Assembly (NCBI RefSeq): GCF_008124835.1
Contig: NZ_VNHW01000007.1
Span: 1-64,000 of the forward strand
Reading direction: 5' to 3'
DNA from: Blastococcus xanthinilyticus
GTDB lineage: Bacteria; Actinomycetota; Actinomycetes; Mycobacteriales; Geodermatophilaceae
Length of the DNA stretch: 64,000 bases
Every line of letters starts with the position of its first letter. The stretch's first letter is position 1. Of this stretch, positions 59,383 through 64,000 are shown one piece after another. The notes under the pieces were generated by a model. The model did no database searches. It saw only the letters and a program-made list of their open reading frames with translations, and was not told the DNA's origin. Made by a program: the position numbers and the translations under genes.

Positions 59383-60197
59383 ACGACGGCGACACCACCC
59401 TGATCAGCGCCCGCCTGGACGACCTGGCCGACCAGCTCGCGCCCGGCTTCGACCCGCGGGCCCACGCCCTCGGAGCCCGGGACCGCTACCGGCAGCAGCG
59501 CCGGACCCGCCTGGGGACGGCGGCGGTGGCGGCCGTCGTGGTCGCCGTGGGGATCGGCGTGCCGACCGCGCTCGGCGCGCTGACGGCGTCCCCCGGCGGC
59601 GGCGTCGCCGGCCCGGGGACGGCCGGTACCGAGGCGGTCCCGGAGGACTCGGCCGCCCGGTCGGCCGCCGAGGACGCCCGCCGCGCGCGGGAGGCCGAGG
59701 ACCGTGCGACGGCGGCCGCCGAGGAGGCCGCCGCCGTCGAGATGGTCGCCGGGGTCCTCGGGGCGCGGACCCCGCCGCTCGAGCTGCGCGCCGGCGCCGA
59801 CCGGGCCTGCCCCGACGTCGCGGCGGGGCTGATCGCCGCCCTCGGGGGCGGGACGCGGCCGACCACCGGCACCGATCTCACCGGCGGCTGCCGGTGGTCG
59901 ACCCCGGGGCCGGCGCTCACGCTGTCACTGGTCCCCGGGCAGACCGAGGACCAGATGGTCGGCGAGGTGGACCGGTCCGTGGCCGCCGAGGGGTGCACCG
60001 TGCGGGTGATGCCGAGCGCCGTCGACGTCACGCCGCTGACCGTGTGCCCGGCCGGCACCGGAACGACGTGGACGCTGCGCGTGCCCGACAGCGGCGGCGC
60101 CGGCTACTGGGTGCTGTCGGCCGAGGACGCGCCCACGGCCGAGGCCGGGTCCGGCGGGCTGCTGGCGCTGGTCGACGTGGTCGACGCCGGCTGGTGA
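59379..60197 (+). CDS. Membrane protein, probable partner of the ECF sigma factor
   Basis: A 272-residue single-pass membrane protein coupled to the sigma gene (GTGA). A short N-terminal cytoplasmic part (residues 1-43) is followed by one helix (GTAAVAAVVVAVGIGVPTALGAL, ~44-66), an Ala/Glu/Arg-rich coiled stretch (RSAAEDARRAREAEDRATAAAEEAAAVEM, ~95-123) and an extracytoplasmic domain with four cysteines (~140-265), likely two disulfides. It lacks a recognisable zinc anti-sigma motif, but position and topology fit an anti-sigma or sensor role; that is inference. Confidence 0.8.
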   Translation: MNDGDTTLISARLDDLADQLAPGFDPRAHALGARDRYRQQRRTRLGTAAVAAVVVAVGIGVPTALGALTASPGGGVAGPGTAGTEAVPEDSAARSAAEDARRAREAEDRATAAAEEAAAVEMVAGVLGARTPPLELRAGADRACPDVAAGLIAALGGGTRPTTGTDLTGGCRWSTPGPALTLSLVPGQTEDQMVGEVDRSVAAEGCTVRVMPSAVDVTPLTVCPAGTGTTWTLRVPDSGGAGYWVLSAEDAPTAEAGSGGLLALVDVVDAGW

Positions 60198-60204
60198 GCG
60201 CGGG

Positions 60205-60870
60205 TCACCGCGTCAGCACGAGGAAGAGCTCGATCGAGCCGGCGTCCTCCACGCGCACGAACCCCAGGTCCGGGGGCTCGATGCCGAAGTCGGCGAAGGC
60301 GACCGGGACCGAGCCGGAGACCTCGGCCCCCTCGGGCGTCAGGACGGCGGAGAGCTCGACCTCCACGGGCCGGGTGACGCCGGTGAGGGTGAGCTCGCCG
60401 GGAACGGGCACGGTCTGCGGGGTCCCGGTCAGCTCGGGGAGCTCCACCGGCCCGGTCACCGTGAAGGTCGCCGTGGGGTGGGCGGCGACGTCCATGACGT
60501 TGTCGCGGAAGTAGGCGTCCCGCCGGCCGTTGTCGGTGGCGATGCTCGCCACGTCGACGGTCACCTCGGCCTCGGTGAGGGCTCCGTCGGCCACCACGAG
60601 GGAGCCGCTGACCTGCTCGGTGGTGCCGGCCACGGCGACGTCGGCGCCGTTGAGCACCTCGTCGACGCGGTAGCCGGCCGTGGAGCCCTCGGCCACGGTC
60701 CAGCTGCCGTCGGTCTCCTCCGTGAGCGCGGCGCCCTCGGGCTGGGACTGCACGGTCCGTGCCGCGGGCGCGTCGTCCTGCAGCGCGGCGTAGACCAGCG
60801 GCCCGGCGACGAGCGCGACGACGGCGAGGGCGATCCCGCCACCGAGGAACCACCAGATGCGTCGGGACAT
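60205..60870 (-). CDS. YceI family lipid-binding protein, membrane-anchored
   Basis: A 221-residue protein with an N-terminal membrane helix (WWFLGGGIALAVVALVAGPLVYAAL) and a YceI-like lipocalin barrel: GSWTVAEGSTAGYRVDEVL, the RDAYFRDNVMDVAAHPTATF motif and the C-terminal strands. YceI proteins bind isoprenoid or fatty-amide ligands. ATG 60870 is preceded by GGAG; TTGACA lies at 60921-60916 upstream. Converges on the sigma operon with a gap of only 7 nt. Confidence 0.88.
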   Translation of the reverse strand: MSRRIWWFLGGGIALAVVALVAGPLVYAALQDDAPAARTVQSQPEGAALTEETDGSWTVAEGSTAGYRVDEVLNGADVAVAGTTEQVSGSLVVADGALTEAEVTVDVASIATDNGRRDAYFRDNVMDVAAHPTATFTVTGPVELPELTGTPQTVPVPGELTLTGVTRPVEVELSAVLTPEGAEVSGSVPVAFADFGIEPPDLGFVRVEDAGSIELFLVLTR

Positions 60871-60956
60871 CTCCGCTCCAGTCGTTGAAGGTTCATGCAG
60901 CCAAACGCAGGAACCTGTCAACGAGCTGGGAAGCCGCCCGGAGCCGGCCGGGAAAA

Positions 60957-61055
60957 GAAGAGGACCCCCCGCGCACCCGCCAGAGCCCGCTTATCCTTGC
61001 TGCCTTCCGGCCCTGGGGAGGTTCACAGGGTGACGCCACACGAGGGGTCGTGGAC
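60957..61055 (-). ncRNA. ffs: Signal recognition particle RNA, small bacterial type
   Basis: The minus strand carries CCAGGGCCGGAAGGCAGCAAGG (core around 60991-61017), the conserved domain IV hairpin of 4.5S RNA, followed by complementary flanks (GACCCC at 61049-61044 with GGGGTC at 60968-60963). A T-rich TCTTCTTTTCC follows the 3' side. Ends are approximate to about 10 nt. The ffs gene is often near dnaX. Confidence 0.88.
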
Positions 61056-61158
61056 CACTGTAGGGCACGGCCGGCCCCCGGCACACGACCGCCCCCGGAC
61101 AGACGTTCGGCCCGCGCGGAGGCGGGCCGTTCGTCGCCGCCCGCACGGACGGCTGCTG

Positions 61159-61243
61159 CGGAGGATGGGAGATTCGAACTCCCGAGGGGTTGCCCCCAAC
61201 CCGCTTTCCAAGCGAGCGCCATAGGCCACTAGGCGAATCCTCC
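61159..61243 (-). tRNA. tRNA-Ser (GGA)
   Basis: 85-nt cloverleaf on the minus strand: acceptor GGAGGAT/ATCCTCC, anticodon loop TTGGAAA (anticodon GGA at 61209-61207), a long variable arm (TTGGGGGCAACCCCTC) as in class II tRNAs, T-arm GGGAG-TTCGAAT-CTCCC, discriminator G. No encoded CCA. Confidence 0.95.
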
Positions 61244-61404
61244 AGGTACGCCGACGATCGTACCGGGCCCACTCCCGCGGTTCGCAGGACACCGCCGGGG
61301 AGGCCGTCCGGGAGGCCGTGCGGCATCCTGCACCGAAGAGCGGTTGACCGCGGGGTCGACGGGGAAGGGCCTGCCATTGCGGGCACGGACGAGGAGGCGC
61401 AGGG

Positions 61405-61752
61405 ATGAGCGAGCACAGCGAGGTGCGGCCGGACGTCGTCGAGGCGATCGTCGGTGTGCTCAAGGGCGGTGACGCCGGCGAGCTCCCGGCCGGGGCCACG
61501 GCGCAGGAGAAGACCGCGGCGAAGGACCGCTACCTCTCGGAGTTCGTCGCCGAGCGCAGCAAGCGCGACCGCCAGGCGCAGGCGTGGGAGCTGCTGCTGA
61601 CCCGCAGCTACGACGAGCCCCCCACCTGGCAGCGGATCTTCGACGACCTCGACCCGAGCGTGCACACCGAGCTCGGCGAGCTCTACGACGCCCTGCCCGT
61701 GGGTGCGCAGGAGGAGTACGCCCGTCGGTACGGCGTCCCCTCCACCGTCTGA
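61405..61752 (+). CDS. Hypothetical helical protein
   Basis: A 115-residue soluble protein, no known domain. Mostly helical with alternating charge: PDVVEAIVGVLKGGDAGEL, EKTAAKDRYLSEFVAERSKRDRQAQAWELLLTRSYDEP and IFDDLDPSVHTELGELYDALPVGAQEEYARRYG. GAGGAGG lies upstream of the ATG. It is 22 nt before the kinase gene on the same strand and may be co-transcribed with it; function unknown. Confidence 0.75.
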   Translation: MSEHSEVRPDVVEAIVGVLKGGDAGELPAGATAQEKTAAKDRYLSEFVAERSKRDRQAQAWELLLTRSYDEPPTWQRIFDDLDPSVHTELGELYDALPVGAQEEYARRYGVPSTV

Positions 61753-61774
61753 CGCCGGACCCGCCCCGCCGCCG

Positions 61775-63604
61775 ATGTCGCGTCCGATCACCGGGCCGGG
61801 CCGCCTGGTCGCGGGCCGCTACCGGCTGGAGTCGCAGATCGGTGGCGGCGGGATGGGCACCGTCTGGCTGGCCCGCGACGAGCGGCTGGGCCGCCGGGTG
61901 GCGGTCAAGGAGGTCCGCTTCCCGCTCGGGGCCGACCAGGAGCAGATCGACGAGCAGCGCCAGCGGGCGCTGCGCGAGGGGCGGATCGCCGCGCGGCTGA
62001 GCCACCCGCACGCCATCTCGGTCTACGACGTGGCGCTCGAGGGCGGGACGCCGTGGCTGGTCATGGAGTACCTGCCCTCCCGCAGCCTCGCCGAGGTGCT
62101 CGGCGAGGACGGGGTCCTGCGCGTGGACCAGGTGGCGCAGATCGGCGCCCAGGTCGCCGACGCCCTCGCCGCGACGCACGCGGCCGGGATCGTGCACCGC
62201 GACGTGAAGCCGGCCAACGTCCTCATCGGTCGCGGCGGCCGGGTCGCCGGGCTGGTCAAGATCACCGATTTCGGCATCTCGCACGCCAGCGGCGACGTCA
62301 CGCTCACGCAGACCGGCCAGATCACCGGCACGCCGGCCTACCTCGCCCCCGAGGTGGCCCAGGGCATGGAGATGACCGAGGCCAGCGACGTCTTCTCCCT
62401 CGGCGCCACCCTGTACACCTGCGTGGAGGGCGGGCCGCCGTTCGGCATGGACGACAACGCGCTCGGGATGCTGCACCGGGTCGCCGGTGGGCAGATCACT
62501 CCCCCGCGGCAGGGCGGCGCGCTCACCGAGCCGCTGCTGCGGATGCTCGCCGCCGACCCCGGTGCACGCCCGGCCATGACCGCGGTCCGCGACGAGCTCG
62601 CGGCCCTGGCGGCCGGCCGCGACGGGGACACGACCACCGTCCTGCTGGCCCGTACCGACCTGCGCCCGTCGTCCGGGCCGGCCGGGACGTCGGTGTTCGC
62701 CGCGGCCCCGGTCGCGGCCGACCGGGTGGAGCCGCCGGCCGCCTCCCCGGTGGGCCCGCCCACGCCCGCACCGCCCACGCCCGCACCGCCCACGCCCACC
62801 CCGCGGACGGCGCCCGCCCCGGTGGTGCGGACCGGCGGCCGCCTCCCGCCCGCGTCCGTTCCCGCGTCGTCCGTTCCCGCGTCGTCCGTTCCCGCGTCGT
62901 CCGTTCCCGCGTCGCCGCCCGCCGGGGACACCCCCGCGCGGGCCGGCCGCCGGCGCGGTGCCTGGGCGGCGCTCGCGGTCGTGGTGGTCCTCCTGGCCGG
63001 CGGGCTGGCGCTGTGGCTCGGCCCGCTCGGGGAGCCCGACGGTGACGCCACCGCGACCGGCACCCCGACCTCGTCGTCCGAGGCTCCCTCGCCCACCGGG
63101 GAGCCGGCCGAGACGCCGGCCGAGACGCAGACGCCGGTGGAGCCGGTCGCCCCGCCGCCCGCGGAGGACGGCGAGGACGGCGACGGTGAGGACGGCGAGG
63201 ACGGGGACGACGAGGGGAACGGGAACGGGAACGGAGAAGGCAACGGCAACGGCAACGGCAACGGGAACGGCGGCGACCAGGACGCCGACCCGCTCGCCGA
63301 GCGGAGCATCCGGGACTTCGTGCGCGACTACCACCGGCTGGTCATCGACGACCCGGCCAGCGCCTGGGACCGCACCGGCCCGACGCTGCGCGCCAACATC
63401 AGCCGGGAGAACTACATCCGGTACTGGGACCAGTTCGAGGACGTGCGGATCAGCGACCTCGAGGCCGGGGACGGGGACACCACGGCGACGGCCACGATGG
63501 AGCTCCGCTACGCCGACGGCCGCCGCGAGACGGGCCCGCACGAGTTCACGTTCCTGGTCCGCGACGGGCAGCTCGTCCTGGACAGCGACTTCCCCGTCGA
63601 CTGA
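61775..63604 (+). CDS. Serine/threonine protein kinase with extracellular domain
   Basis: A 609-residue Hanks-type kinase. Glycine loop GGGGMGTVWLA near residue 22, VAVKEV lysine near 45, HRDVKPANVL catalytic loop near 145, DFGIS and LAPEV activation segment. A Pro/Ala-rich juxtamembrane region holds VPASS repeats (~363-385), then one membrane helix (WAALAVVVVLLAGGLALWLG, ~396-415), an acidic, Gly/Asn-rich linker with NGNGNG repeats and a ~95-residue extracellular domain (from RSIRDFVRDYHRLV), not PASTA and more like an NTF2-type fold. The ATG has a poor Shine-Dalgarno. Confidence 0.9.
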   Translation: MSRPITGPGRLVAGRYRLESQIGGGGMGTVWLARDERLGRRVAVKEVRFPLGADQEQIDEQRQRALREGRIAARLSHPHAISVYDVALEGGTPWLVMEYLPSRSLAEVLGEDGVLRVDQVAQIGAQVADALAATHAAGIVHRDVKPANVLIGRGGRVAGLVKITDFGISHASGDVTLTQTGQITGTPAYLAPEVAQGMEMTEASDVFSLGATLYTCVEGGPPFGMDDNALGMLHRVAGGQITPPRQGGALTEPLLRMLAADPGARPAMTAVRDELAALAAGRDGDTTTVLLARTDLRPSSGPAGTSVFAAAPVAADRVEPPAASPVGPPTPAPPTPAPPTPTPRTAPAPVVRTGGRLPPASVPASSVPASSVPASSVPASPPAGDTPARAGRRRGAWAALAVVVVLLAGGLALWLGPLGEPDGDATATGTPTSSSEAPSPTGEPAETPAETQTPVEPVAPPPAEDGEDGDGEDGEDGDDEGNGNGNGEGNGNGNGNGNGGDQDADPLAERSIRDFVRDYHRLVIDDPASAWDRTGPTLRANISRENYIRYWDQFEDVRISDLEAGDGDTTATATMELRYADGRRETGPHEFTFLVRDGQLVLDSDFPVD

Positions 63605-63652
63605 ACCGGCTCACCGGCGCCGCTGACCACGTCCGCCGGCGTGACCGGGAGC

Positions 63653-64000
63653 TCAGTCCGGCCGTCGGGCGGCGAGCAGCACCTGCCGGTGCGCCAGGCC
63701 GCCGGTGGGCAGCCGCAGCTCCGCGACCGGCTCGAGACCGGCGCCGGCGAGCAGGGTGACCAGCTGCTCCGGCTGCCACAGGTGGGTCGTCCAGGACACC
63801 GGCACGCCGCCGTACGCCTCGGTGCGCACGATGTCGCCGTCCCCCACGTGCGTCCCGAGGAGCACCTGCCCGCCGGGAACGAGCGCCCGGGCGAAGGAGG
63901 CCAGCACGCCGGGCAGCACGTCCCGGGGCAGGTTGAACAGCGACCACCACCCCAGGACGCCGCCGAGCGAGGCCGCCTCGAGACGGAGGCCGGTGGCCGA
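63653..64000 (-). CDS. Class I SAM-dependent methyltransferase, C-terminal part (partial)
   Basis: Frame open at the right edge and ending at 63653 (TGA). The visible 115 residues contain GGVLGWWSLFNLPRDVLPGVL, then FARALVPGGQVLLGTHVGDGD, the post-SAM strand and typical late methyltransferase motif, then LLAGAGLEPVAELRLPTG and LLAARRPD. The SAM-binding GxGxG motif lies outside the window, so substrate class is unknown. Convergent with the kinase gene. Confidence 0.8.
   Translation of the reverse strand, partial: SATGLRLEAASLGGVLGWWSLFNLPRDVLPGVLASFARALVPGGQVLLGTHVGDGDIVRTEAYGGVPVSWTTHLWQPEQLVTLLAGAGLEPVAELRLPTGGLAHRQVLLAARRPD

Noticed and set aside
62864..62930. Tandem 15-bp repeats as a mobile or phase-variable element
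   Set aside because: They encode in-frame VPASS repeats of the kinase juxtamembrane region and are explained as coding low complexity.

Overview
The window is 64 kb of very GC-rich, densely packed chromosome from a high-GC actinobacterium. Gene content and order point to that group: an Mtb-type Crp, a MarP-like protease, paired ArsA ATPases, an F420-type oxidoreductase and many leaderless GTG/ATG starts. Protein style suggests a Geodermatophilaceae-like soil or stone organism (Blastococcus, Geodermatophilus, Modestobacter); that is inference. No prophage, insertion sequence, CRISPR array or plasmid gene was found. The window is a mostly conserved core backbone with accessory insertions, several palindromic or tandem repeats, and two visibly broken genes.

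Layout. 0-2.4 kb: end of a uroporphyrinogen-III methyltransferase, then an ABC-2 exporter operon closed by a small XRE regulator. 2.4-4.1 kb: LigB-type dioxygenase and FhuF-like protein. 4.2-20.5 kb: a block that follows the order of Mycobacterium tuberculosis Rv3667-Rv3683 as I remember it: acs, holin-like membrane protein, epoxide-hydrolase-like enzyme, marP, CoA-type NUDIX, TlpA, nth, small membrane protein, crp, ridA, DUF4177-like, two ArsA ATPases, class A PBP, metallophosphoesterase. A cupredoxin lipoprotein is inserted; the MBL-fold and whiB4 genes are absent. 20.5-25.5 kb: tRNA-Pro, two CNNM/CBS membrane proteins, an S9 peptidase. 25.5-32.4 kb: asd-lysC and leuA (the Rv3708c-Rv3710 arrangement), separated by a phospholipase-D-like gene, a repeat-rich spacer and an XRE protein with a cysteine-rich tail; leuA has a leucine leader peptide and attenuator-like hairpin.

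32.4-39 kb: a complete Mrp Na+/H+ antiporter operon (fused mrpAB, then C-G) with 4-nt overlaps throughout. 39-45.4 kb: ABC-F protein, a frameshifted methyltransferase coupled to an MTHFR-like protein, then a divergent pirin pair (first copy has an in-frame stop) behind a palindromic operator, and an F420/PPOX protein. 45.4-55 kb: VOC protein, TPM-domain protein, Rieske protein and a dipeptide/oligopeptide ABC operon. 55-64 kb: recR-ybaB-dnaX, an ECF sigma operon, YceI protein, SRP RNA, tRNA-Ser, a hypothetical gene, a Ser/Thr kinase and a partial methyltransferase.

The best candidates for something undescribed are: a 59-bp dispersed palindromic element present twice in opposite orientation between convergent genes (about 2.4 and 48.9 kb); the structured repeat spacer at 29.5-29.8 kb beside a Cys-rich XRE protein; the tandem hairpins after ridA with a compensatory base change; and the MTHFR-like/methyltransferase/pirin cluster, which carries two separate gene-breaking mutations.
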